Assembly: GCA_024409025.1 (NCBI GenBank)
Contig: JAKSUM010000063.1
Span: 1 to 7,318, forward strand
Direction: 5' to 3'
Source: a bacterium
GTDB lineage: Bacteria > Vulcanimicrobiota > CADAWZ01
Length of the DNA: 7,318 nucleotides
The translations under genes and the position numbers were made by a program. The notes beneath the pieces are model-generated. The model saw only the letters and a program-made list of their open reading frames with translations. It made no database searches and was not told where the DNA came from. Below are positions 1-5,912 of this stretch, one piece after another; within the stretch, counting starts at the first letter, position 1; each line of letters begins with the position of its first letter.

Positions 1-228
1 GATATAAAGTTCGCTTTCCTTATAGGAATCTTCCTGGGAATAGGAAAGGCTGCCGAGGCATTTTTCCTTTCATTTATCATAGGGGCCTTGCTGCTTGCGC
101 CTTTTATGATATTTATGAAAAAATCAGGGAAAGCCCCCGTGCCTTTCGGCACTTTTATGGCTATTGGCGCATTTATTGCAATGCTCTTTGGAGATTATCT
201 CAGAGACTGGTTTTTCAGTCTTTACTGA
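1..228 (+). CDS. pilD: Prepilin peptidase (type IV leader peptidase), C-terminal part
   Basis: The last 75 codons of an inner-membrane aspartic protease that cleaves, and in many members N-methylates, prepilins; the 5' part lies outside the window. The first residues are Asp-Ile-Lys, matching the end of the family's GxGD(x)K active-site motif, so residue 1 is probably the second catalytic aspartate. Two hydrophobic segments follow (about residues 4-38 and 49-64). Between and within them lies the conserved PVPFGTFMAIGAF stretch (residues 46-58), close to the family's 'IPFGPFLALGA' block, and then LFGD. The gene ends with TGA at 226-228. Its place directly before pilM-Q supports pilus function: this enzyme would process the pilins that the complex below assembles. 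What is seen is the motif order; the enzyme call is by family resemblance. The catalytic N-terminal half, including any zinc-binding cysteines, cannot be checked. Confidence 0.87.
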   Translation, partial: DIKFAFLIGIFLGIGKAAEAFFLSFIIGALLLAPFMIFMKKSGKAPVPFGTFMAIGAFIAMLFGDYLRDWFFSLY

Positions 229-360
229 GTAATTTTATATTTAGTTTGTAGAAGGAGTTTAATCCTTAAAAAAGAATATTAAGGTTTATAGCATTTTAAG
301 GCTTTTTGCGCGGAGCGCGCGTCAAGCTTATTTTATGAGAAGGGAGGTGATTTGTGAAAG
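229..360 (+). other. Leader between pilD and pilM, with hairpin-forming repeats
   Basis: A 132-nt non-coding gap, the longest in the pil cluster. CCTTAA (264-269) can pair with TTAAGG at 279-284 or with a second TTAAGG at 296-301, so two alternative hairpins are possible. A GC-rich hairpin follows: GCGCG (308-312), loop GAG, CGCGC (316-320). It has no downstream T-run, so it is not an intrinsic terminator. I see no convincing -35/-10 pair. The gap ends with a strong Shine-Dalgarno, GGGAGGTGA (342-350). It may carry an internal promoter or a transcript-level control element for pilM-Q, but that is inference only. Confidence 0.4.
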
Positions 361-1479
361 ATGGATTTTTTAAGACAACTCTTTGGCGGCGGCAAGGCGC
401 CTGTCGGAGGCCTTGATATGGGCTCTTCATCTCTGAAAATGCTCCAGCTGAAGCAGAATAAGGATAAAAAGACATATAAGATGACCTCGCTTCTTATCGG
501 ATATGCTCCCGATGATACTGTTGTCGGAGGGACTATTTCTGATCCAAGAGCTCTTGGAGATTATATTAAGCAGCTTATTCAGAGCAGCAAGATTAATATT
601 CAGGATGTCGTCGGAGTCGCGTCAGGCAAATCTGTTGTTCTTCGCCCGATAGAGATGATTTCATCCATATCGCCAAAGGAACTTCAGAGCTCTGTTCGTT
701 TTGAAGCCGACAAATATCTGCCTTATAAGGCGGATGAGGCCATGGTCAGAGGAACAATCCTTCAGAAGGAAATTCCTGACAAGCCCGGCAAGATGGAAGT
801 CCTGCTGGTTGCCGCTCCTAATGAGATTGTAAAAAACACTCAGGATGTCATTAAGTTTGCCGGATTAAAACCGGCGGCTATAGATATGGAGCCTTTTGCT
901 CTGAACAGGGCTCTTTCTGTTTCTCTTGAGCCTTCGTTGCTCGAAAGGACAGTTGCCCTCATAAATATCGGCTCCTCTTCTACGAGCATAAACATATACA
1001 AGGCTGGAGTTCTCAGGCAGAGCAGGACGGTAACTGTCGCCGGAAAGCGATTTACTGATGCTATCGCTCAGTCTCTGAATATAAGCTTTGATGAGGCTGA
1101 GAAGATGAAGACGGAAAAAGGCGTCATAAGGGTGGAAAAAGATGCTGCACCGGTTGAGCCTTCCGCAATGCGTATTTTCAATGTGATACTTCCGGTTCTT
1201 CAAAGTCTCATAACTGAGATTCAGCGCTCTTTTGATTTCTATAGGAATACATATCCCGGAGAATCAATTGATTATGTTGCGCTGTCGGGCGGCACTGCGT
1301 CATTCAAGAATATAGATGCTTATATATCGAATGCTCTTGAGGTGAAGTGCGGCGTCCTCAATCCTTTTAGGAATATCGATATTTCAGAAGTTCCAGGTTA
1401 CACGCCTGAGATGCTGCAAGAGTTGGCACCGTCTCTGACGGTTTCCGTAGGATTGGCTTTGAGAAATATAAAGGCCTGA
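361..1479 (+). CDS. pilM: PilM, actin-like ATPase of the type IV pilus alignment complex
   Basis: A cytoplasmic, actin/FtsA-fold protein that binds the short N-terminal tail of PilN and links the inner-membrane alignment complex to the pilus motors. At 372 aa it is close to the usual family length of about 350. The nucleotide-binding pattern is visible: phosphate-1 motif GLDMGSSSLKMLQL (residues 17-30), phosphate-2 motif INIGSSSTSINIY (201-213), and an ALSGGT adenosine-type motif (307-312). The PilM-typical EADKYLPY block lies at 115-122. There is no membrane segment. ATG 361 is chosen because it lies 10 nt after GGGAGGTGA (342-350) and gives the expected N-terminus. A GTG at 354 is nearer to the ribosome site but is in another frame. 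The stop codon lies inside a 16-bp palindrome (1475-1490), and pilN starts 37 nt later. Separate PilM and PilN, rather than a fused GspL, favour a type IV pilus over type II secretion. Confidence 0.95.
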   Translation: MDFLRQLFGGGKAPVGGLDMGSSSLKMLQLKQNKDKKTYKMTSLLIGYAPDDTVVGGTISDPRALGDYIKQLIQSSKINIQDVVGVASGKSVVLRPIEMISSISPKELQSSVRFEADKYLPYKADEAMVRGTILQKEIPDKPGKMEVLLVAAPNEIVKNTQDVIKFAGLKPAAIDMEPFALNRALSVSLEPSLLERTVALINIGSSSTSINIYKAGVLRQSRTVTVAGKRFTDAIAQSLNISFDEAEKMKTEKGVIRVEKDAAPVEPSAMRIFNVILPVLQSLITEIQRSFDFYRNTYPGESIDYVALSGGTASFKNIDAYISNALEVKCGVLNPFRNIDISEVPGYTPEMLQELAPSLTVSVGLALRNIKA

Positions 1480-1490
1480 CATATGTCAGG
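1475..1490. repeat. Perfect 16-bp palindrome at the pilM stop codon
   Basis: CCTGACATATGTCAGG reads identically on both strands. It covers the pilM TGA stop (1477-1479) and most of the upstream half of the pilM-pilN gap, and lies 13 nt before the pilN ribosome-binding site. It could be a dimeric-regulator site or, in RNA, a small hairpin (five pairs, six-base loop) that influences pilN translation. No T-run follows, so it is not a terminator. The symmetry is seen directly; any role is inference. Confidence 0.6.
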
Positions 1491-1503
1491 TGAATTTGAA
1501 AGT

Positions 1504-1511
1504 GGGAGGTG
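1504..1511 (+). promoter_or_regulatory. Ribosome-binding site deciding the pilN start
   Basis: GGGAGGTG lies 5 nt before ATG 1517. It rules out the longer frame from GTG 1490, which would contain this site inside the coding sequence and has no comparable site upstream. Confidence 0.85.
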
Positions 1512-1516
1512 AATAT

Positions 1517-2110
1517 ATGGCAATTAAGGTAGATTTACTGCCGACAGAGCGAAAAAAATTCGGCTTTGATTTCGTTATTGCCATAATGGTCGTTCTTGTT
1601 ATTGCTGCCGCAGTAGGCTTTTATTTCTACGGTGTTGATCTGCAGAATAAGGCTGATGAAAGCAAGAAGGAAGTAACAAAGCTTCAGAGTGAGCTTAATG
1701 AGAAAAAGAAGGGTCTTGATGAAATAAACAAGCTCAACAAGCAGATAAAAGACGTAAAGGATCAGACAAAGCTCGTAAGCGAGCTCAAGCTTGACCCTGT
1801 ACGCTACAGCAATCTTCTTGACGAGCTTGCTCTTCTTCTTCCTAATAACATGTGGGTAACCAACATCAGCATAGAGCCTTCTAAGCAGACAATGGTTCTC
1901 ACTGGTCTTTCAGCAGAGCAGCCCGGAGTAAGGCCTGTTGAGGCTGTTTCCGGTTTTATGAAGAATGTTGGCAAATCAAAATTCTTCAAGAGCGCAGCTA
2001 TTGCTAATGCCAGCAGACAGACAGTTGATGTCGGCAAGAACAAGTATACTGATTATGCATGGTCAATAGAGCTTATCTATGATCCCGAAAAGGCAATGGT
2101 TAAGGAGTAA
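1517..2110 (+). CDS. pilN: PilN, inner-membrane alignment protein of the type IV pilus
   Basis: A bitopic inner-membrane protein of 197 aa (family usually about 180-210). Its cytoplasmic N-terminal tail binds PilM, and its periplasmic part dimerises with PilO. The tail MAIKVDLLPTERKK (1-14) carries the LLPxE/R motif that defines the PilM-binding segment, here as LLPTER. One membrane helix spans about 18-38. A lysine- and glutamate-rich coiled coil follows (about 42-92). The C-terminal part (about 95-190) has alternating helix and strand character with LPNNMWVTNISI (108-119), as in the ferredoxin-like fold of PilN. The start is fixed by the strong ribosome site at 1504-1511. The final Lys-Glu codons and the stop (2102-2110) contain AAGGAG, the ribosome site of the next gene, so pilN and pilO are tightly packed. 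The motif, topology and position agree. Confidence 0.93.
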   Translation: MAIKVDLLPTERKKFGFDFVIAIMVVLVIAAAVGFYFYGVDLQNKADESKKEVTKLQSELNEKKKGLDEINKLNKQIKDVKDQTKLVSELKLDPVRYSNLLDELALLLPNNMWVTNISIEPSKQTMVLTGLSAEQPGVRPVEAVSGFMKNVGKSKFFKSAAIANASRQTVDVGKNKYTDYAWSIELIYDPEKAMVKE

Positions 2111-2116
2111 TAGACA

Positions 2117-2737
2117 ATGGAAATTCCGAATGTAATGAAAATTGTTTTGGGCGTTATCCTCATTGCTTTTGTTGGCGTAGGCTTTTATTTCGTCCAGTGG
2201 AAAACCCCTATGGAGGAAAGAAAGGCTGCAGAGGAGAGCATTGTCCAGATTAATAATGAAATGACACAGGTTCAGAGAGAGCTTGACAGTATAGAATCTC
2301 TCAGAACACAACTCAATAATGCAGAAGCCGAGCTTCAGGCTGTTATTCAGCAGGAGCTTACTCCTGAATCCGAAAAGGAATTCGTAGCATCTTACCTTGC
2401 TGACGTCGAAAAGATGGTCGAGCACGAAAGATCAAGGATGGCAGATCCTGATTTCACGCTTATGACGATTGCTCCTGAGGGCAATGCAAAGTCCGGCGAT
2501 TCTCCGGCATCTCTTGCTTCTTACCCTGTAAAGACATTCAACATGACTCTTAAGGGCAGATATGCAACAGTTATCGATTTCCTCAGACAGCTTGGAGCTC
2601 TTAAGCTTAAAAGACTTGTCACTGTCAATAAGATTTCTCTTAACGGCCAGTATGACAAGGATTCTTATTCCAAGTCTCCTGTTCTCAGCGTGACAATTCC
2701 TCTTTCTGTATATCTTAGAAAGGATGGAAGCAAGTAA
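2117..2737 (+). CDS. pilO: PilO, inner-membrane alignment protein of the type IV pilus
   Basis: A bitopic inner-membrane protein of 206 aa and the periplasmic partner of PilN in the pilus alignment complex. It has a short N-terminal tail, a single membrane helix (about residues 6-27), a coiled coil (about 32-80, rich in Glu, Gln and Leu) and a C-terminal domain (about 110-203). That domain contains the KTFNMTLKGRYATVIDFLRQL stretch (139-159), typical of the PilO ferredoxin-like fold, where a strand leads into a helix at the 'G.Y..v..FL..L' pattern. ATG 2117 follows AAGGAG (2102-2107) by 9 nt. The TAA stop overlaps the ATG of the next gene by one base (TAATG, 2735-2739), a usual sign of coupled translation. 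The protein sequence is diverged, and the call rests on this pattern, topology and order after pilN. Confidence 0.9.
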   Translation: MEIPNVMKIVLGVILIAFVGVGFYFVQWKTPMEERKAAEESIVQINNEMTQVQRELDSIESLRTQLNNAEAELQAVIQQELTPESEKEFVASYLADVEKMVEHERSRMADPDFTLMTIAPEGNAKSGDSPASLASYPVKTFNMTLKGRYATVIDFLRQLGALKLKRLVTVNKISLNGQYDKDSYSKSPVLSVTIPLSVYLRKDGSK

Positions 2738-3486
2738 TGAAAGACATATTCAGATTTATCGGCAAGATAGGAATGCTTTCTCTCGCTTTTGTCTGCCTTA
2801 CCGCTCCCTGTTTTGTAAACGCTCAGGAAGCTGCTTCCGGCAAGATAACAGTTGAAGAGACTTCTGCCCCTGCCGGTGGCGAAGCCGAAAACACACCAGC
2901 TGCTGCTTCAAATGATTCAGGAGCTCCTTACTCATTTACTAACGGAAGACGCGATCCCTTTGTTCCTTTCGGCGGCAATGTGGCTCCCAAGCCTCTTCCG
3001 GCGGAAACAAAGCTTCTTCCTGCAGACAACAAGGATGCTGAAGGTGAAGATATTTCCGTAGGCAAAGACGCAAAGACGGGCCAAGAGATTACAACTCTTC
3101 CTGTTATCGTTACTGGAACTGTAGTTTCCGGAGCCAGAAATTTTGCAATTCTCGCTCCCGGAGGCGAAAAGCAGGATAACAAGAATTCTGTTAGTTTTAT
3201 GGTCACAGCCGGTGACAAGGTCGGAGAGTACACTGTAAGAAGCGTATATCCTGACAGAGTAGTTCTCGTATGGAAGGACAAGCCGTTTGTAATACCGGTT
3301 CAGCAGTATACTCCCAAGTCAAAGGACGGCAAGGCCGTTGTTGGCGGAGCTCCTGAAAAGGCAACTCTTCCTGTTCCTGAAATAAAGAAACCTGAAGAGG
3401 ATGAAGAGAATGCGGCTGTCGAAAACGGCAAGGACAACAAGGACGCATCAAAAGACGCTGCCAAGGATTCCGAAAAGAAAAATTAA
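2737..3486 (+). CDS. pilP: PilP-like periplasmic linker protein of the type IV pilus
   Basis: The likely bridge between PilN/PilO and the secretin PilQ. The 249-aa product has an N-terminal signal sequence with likely cleavage after Val-Asn-Ala (29|30). A low-complexity Ala/Pro/Glu linker runs to about residue 65. The motif RRDPFVPF (71-78) matches the RRDPF signature near the PilP core, and a beta-rich domain lies at about 118-190. A highly charged Lys/Asp/Glu tail covers 193-249. Two features are unusual. Classical PilP is an inner-membrane lipoprotein, but here cysteines 20 and 25 do not sit in a good lipobox (Pro precedes Cys25), so the protein may be free in the periplasm or held by its uncleaved signal. 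It is also longer than usual PilP (about 170-180 aa) because of both linkers. The one-base overlap with pilO supports the assignment. It could instead be a lineage-specific PilP/GspC analogue. Confidence 0.78.
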   Translation: MKDIFRFIGKIGMLSLAFVCLTAPCFVNAQEAASGKITVEETSAPAGGEAENTPAAASNDSGAPYSFTNGRRDPFVPFGGNVAPKPLPAETKLLPADNKDAEGEDISVGKDAKTGQEITTLPVIVTGTVVSGARNFAILAPGGEKQDNKNSVSFMVTAGDKVGEYTVRSVYPDRVVLVWKDKPFVIPVQQYTPKSKDGKAVVGGAPEKATLPVPEIKKPEEDEENAAVENGKDNKDASKDAAKDSEKKN

Positions 3487-3503
3487 CATAAATTGAAAAT
3501 TTC

Positions 3504-3510
3504 AGGAGGT
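3504..3510 (+). promoter_or_regulatory. Ribosome-binding site upstream of pilQ, long spacing
   Basis: AGGAGGT is a near-perfect anti-16S match but ends 13 nt before ATG 3524, longer than the 5-10 nt elsewhere in this cluster. A TTG at 3542 in the same frame would give a more typical MKKSLFS-like signal start, but it has only a weak GAAGGA directly adjacent. ATG 3524 is therefore kept, with some doubt. Confidence 0.65.
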
Positions 3511-3523
3511 ATATTTCTTAATT

Positions 3524-5539
3524 ATGATTAAACTTGAAGGATTGAAAAAATCGCTTTTCAGCCTTCTTAGCAATTGTGTCGTAGCTTCGGCTGCAGCTCC
3601 TGCAGACGCAGCGGCAACCGTTAATTCGGTTAAGGTTATGGATAGGACTGGTTCTACTGTCAAGATTGCTGTAACGGCAGATACAGCCGTATCCAACTAT
3701 GTCAGCGAAAAAGACAATACGGTAGTTGCAGAGCTTTTCCCCGCAGTTCTCGGTTCATCAGCAGAGAAGAACACTTCTATAAATTACGGACTTGTTGAAG
3801 GCGTAAGACTCGTACAGTCAACTGAAAAGGCTGAAACGGTAAAGGTTATCGTTGACGTCGTTTCACAGCCCCAGTACAAGGTAGTTCCCGCTGACGGCAA
3901 AAAGGGCGTAGTCCTTGAGTTCTCTTCACTCAGCATGGGTGCAGATAAGGGCGAGAAGAAGGTTGCTGCTTCTAAGAAGACCGTTGCTTCCGAGAAGAAG
4001 GCTGCCGTTAAGAAGGAAGGCAAAAAGGCTGTAGCCAAGAAAGCCGCTTCTAAGAAAGTCACAAAACAGGCTTATGGCAAGAGCGCTTACGCTCCGGCTC
4101 CCAAGCTCGTTTCTCTTGATCTCGTAAATGCAGATCTCATCTATGTTCTCAAGATTCTTGCAAAAGAGCTCGGAATGAACATAGTAACTGCTCCCGATGT
4201 AGCCGGTTCTGTAACAATGACTCTTAAGGACGTACCCGCAAGCGGCGCCCTTAACCTCGTTGTAAAGATGAGCGGATATGACTACAAAAACGTTGGAAAC
4301 ACGATCGTAGTCGGCGACTCCAAGCTCCTCGCAACAGTTCCTTCAAACATTATGCAGGTAAAGAAGGGTTCCGAAATAACCCAGGCTATACCGCTCGAGC
4401 ATGCAAAGGCTGCTGATCTTTCAAGCATGGTCTCTTCTTCATATCCTGATGCAAAGATTCAGGCTGATCCCAGAGGCACCGCTCTTATCGTAACGGCAGA
4501 TCCAGACAGCATGAAGGCAATCCGTTCCTTCGTATCACAGCTTGATTATGATGTTCCGGCTCCTATACCTCCGAGAACAGAGATCATAGCTCTCAAGGCT
4601 GCTAAGGGCGAGGAAGTCCTTCCTATCCTTCAGAAGCTCGTTCCTACAATTTCTTACGATGTAGACAAGAGACTCAATGCCCTCGTACTCACAGGCGATG
4701 AAGGCAGCCTCTCTCTCTGCAAGGATTACCTCGAACAGCTCGATGCTCACCTCCAGCAGATTTCCCTTGATGTCAAGGTCGTTGATCTTACCGAGAACGG
4801 TACAAAGTCATTCGGCGGTCAGTGGGGAACCAGCTCCAGCAGCGTAGGCCAGCTCGTAGACACCACTTTGGTTGAGACAGCTTCTAATGTAGGCGCCACT
4901 GATTATATTGACGGTCAGGGCAAATTCATCGGTTATGATGAGTCAGGCAATCCTAAGTACCAAGCTATTCCTGATGCTCCCCAGTACGGCACAACCGGCT
5001 ATCCTATGTCAATCGGATACTTCACGAGATCCGCTCTCTCTCTGAGCTTCCAGCTTTCAGCGCTCATCACCAGCACTGATGCCAAGGTTCTCGCATCACC
5101 CAGACTTACAACAAAGTCCGGCGAAAAGGCTGAAGTACACATTGGCGAAAGATATCCTATCGTTTACTACGATCCGAGAGCAGGACAGTACCAGGTACAG
5201 TATGTTGATATAGGAACCAACCTCCAGCTCACAGCTAAGGTTCTTCCCGACAACTACGTCGAAATCCAGATGCAGCCCGATATCTCCAACCTCCTCGGAC
5301 TCGTAAACGAGCAGTATCCCAGAACGGCTAACAGAACGGCTAACATCACTATGAGAGTTAAGGACGGAGACACAATGGTTCTCGCCGGACTCCTCAGAGA
5401 GAATGAAAACACAACCGTTTCCAAGATTCCGCTTCTCGGAGACATACCGGTTATCGGCTATCTCTTCAAGACAGAATCCGTCTCCAAGGACAAGAACGAA
5501 GTTGTCATCATGGTAACTCCTCAGATCCTTGTTGACTAG
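3524..5539 (+). CDS. pilQ: PilQ, outer-membrane secretin of the type IV pilus
   Basis: The multimeric outer-membrane gate through which the pilus leaves the cell. The 671-aa domain order is visible. A signal sequence covers about 1-30 (cleavage near Ala-Asp-Ala, 27-29). An AMIN peptidoglycan-binding-type domain spans about 33-135. A lysine/alanine-rich linker spans 141-187. An STN/N0 domain (about 194-265) and two secretin N-type domains (about 283-342 and 351-412) follow. The beta-barrel secretin domain covers about 415-671, with VLASPRL (522-528), the conserved IPLLGDIPVIGYLFK (635-649) and a terminal VIMVTPQIL. The AMIN domain points to PilQ rather than the type II secretin GspD. There is no C-terminal pilotin-binding tail: the protein stops right after the barrel. 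Polar residues (Ser-Asn-Cys) interrupt the signal core, so the exact start is less sure. It is the last gene before a strong terminator. Confidence 0.95.
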   Translation: MIKLEGLKKSLFSLLSNCVVASAAAPADAAATVNSVKVMDRTGSTVKIAVTADTAVSNYVSEKDNTVVAELFPAVLGSSAEKNTSINYGLVEGVRLVQSTEKAETVKVIVDVVSQPQYKVVPADGKKGVVLEFSSLSMGADKGEKKVAASKKTVASEKKAAVKKEGKKAVAKKAASKKVTKQAYGKSAYAPAPKLVSLDLVNADLIYVLKILAKELGMNIVTAPDVAGSVTMTLKDVPASGALNLVVKMSGYDYKNVGNTIVVGDSKLLATVPSNIMQVKKGSEITQAIPLEHAKAADLSSMVSSSYPDAKIQADPRGTALIVTADPDSMKAIRSFVSQLDYDVPAPIPPRTEIIALKAAKGEEVLPILQKLVPTISYDVDKRLNALVLTGDEGSLSLCKDYLEQLDAHLQQISLDVKVVDLTENGTKSFGGQWGTSSSSVGQLVDTTLVETASNVGATDYIDGQGKFIGYDESGNPKYQAIPDAPQYGTTGYPMSIGYFTRSALSLSFQLSALITSTDAKVLASPRLTTKSGEKAEVHIGERYPIVYYDPRAGQYQVQYVDIGTNLQLTAKVLPDNYVEIQMQPDISNLLGLVNEQYPRTANRTANITMRVKDGDTMVLAGLLRENENTTVSKIPLLGDIPVIGYLFKTESVSKDKNEVVIMVTPQILVD

Positions 5540-5550
5540 TTCAATAAGAT

Positions 5551-5585
5551 AAAAAAAAGCAGGTCTTTTAAGACCTGCTTTTTTT
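5551..5585 (+). terminator. Intrinsic terminator of the pil operon
   Basis: An 8-bp perfect stem, GCAGGTCT (5559-5566) with AGACCTGC (5571-5578), closed by a TTTA loop. It is preceded by eight A and followed by seven T. It begins 11 nt after the pilQ stop and should end the pil transcript. Its A-stem-T symmetry would also let it act on the minus strand. Confidence 0.93.
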
Positions 5586-5610
5586 CGTGGCATTATCTGC
5601 TTTATCATAT

Positions 5611-5642
5611 AAAAAAGAGCCTGTAAAATAGGCTCTTTTTTT
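5611..5642 (-). terminator. Intrinsic terminator of the minus-strand TSCPD unit
   Basis: A perfect 6-bp stem (5617-5622 with 5630-5635) with a 7-nt loop, flanked by six A on the left and seven T on the right. Read on the minus strand it gives a hairpin followed by six T, starting 9 nt after the TSCPD stop codon. It is also symmetric enough to back up the pil terminator on the plus strand. Confidence 0.88.
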
Positions 5643-5651
5643 GTTTTTAGA

Positions 5652-5912
5652 TTATATGTTTTCTTTACTTAGCGCAAGCTCTATGCCTGTAGCCAGCTGA
5701 TCTGCACAGGATGTGCCTTTCTCCCTGCAGAGTGTGCCTTTGAGGGTTGAGACTGTCTTTTTCGCATCTGCTCCTTCAAGAAGCCTGCAGATGGCTTTTG
5801 TGTTTCCAGGGCATCCGCCTGTTATCTCTACATTGTGAAGTATTCCGTTTTCGATGTCAAACTTCATCATGCTTGAGCATACGCCCTTAGGCATATATAC
5901 ATGGTTCTTCAT
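5652..5912 (-). CDS. TSCPD-domain protein (TIGR03905-like), function unknown
   Basis: An 86-aa soluble protein of the small TSCPD family. A related domain occurs at the C-terminus of some B12-dependent ribonucleotide reductases, where its cysteines are thought to bind metal. Visible family marks are KGVCSS (residues 9-14), GGCPGN (32-37) and TSCADQLA (67-74), the last being the name motif with Ala in place of Pro. Cysteines are at 12, 34, 42, 62 and 69; those at 12, 34, 62 and 69 sit in the conserved blocks and could bind a metal. No biochemical role is established for the stand-alone proteins that I can name with confidence. The ATG overlaps the stop of the upstream 317-aa gene by one base, and its ribosome site (GAGGAG) lies within that gene's last Glu codons, so translation is probably coupled. 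Base composition is near that of the pil genes, unlike its upstream neighbour. Confidence 0.88.
   Translation of the reverse strand: MKNHVYMPKGVCSSMMKFDIENGILHNVEITGGCPGNTKAICRLLEGADAKKTVSTLKGTLCREKGTSCADQLATGIELALSKENI

Noticed and set aside
308..320. GC-rich hairpin as a terminator after pilD
   Set aside because: No T-run follows on either strand and the stem is only 5 bp, so it is not an intrinsic terminator.
865..1203. Minus-strand open frame inside pilM
   Set aside because: It is antisense to a clear actin-like domain, with no ribosome site or family resemblance.
1490..1516. Longer pilN start at GTG 1490
   Set aside because: The strong ribosome site at 1504-1511 would lie inside the coding sequence, and ATG 1517 gives the family's typical N-terminus.
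361..5539. Type II secretion system instead of type IV pilus
   Set aside because: Separate PilM and PilN, the LLPxE-type PilN tail, the RRDPF motif and the AMIN domain in the secretin all favour a type IV pilus.
5096..5608. Minus-strand open frame of 170 codons over the pilQ 3' end
   Set aside because: It lies opposite a strongly conserved secretin domain, crosses the pil terminator and shows no domain, so it is an antisense shadow.
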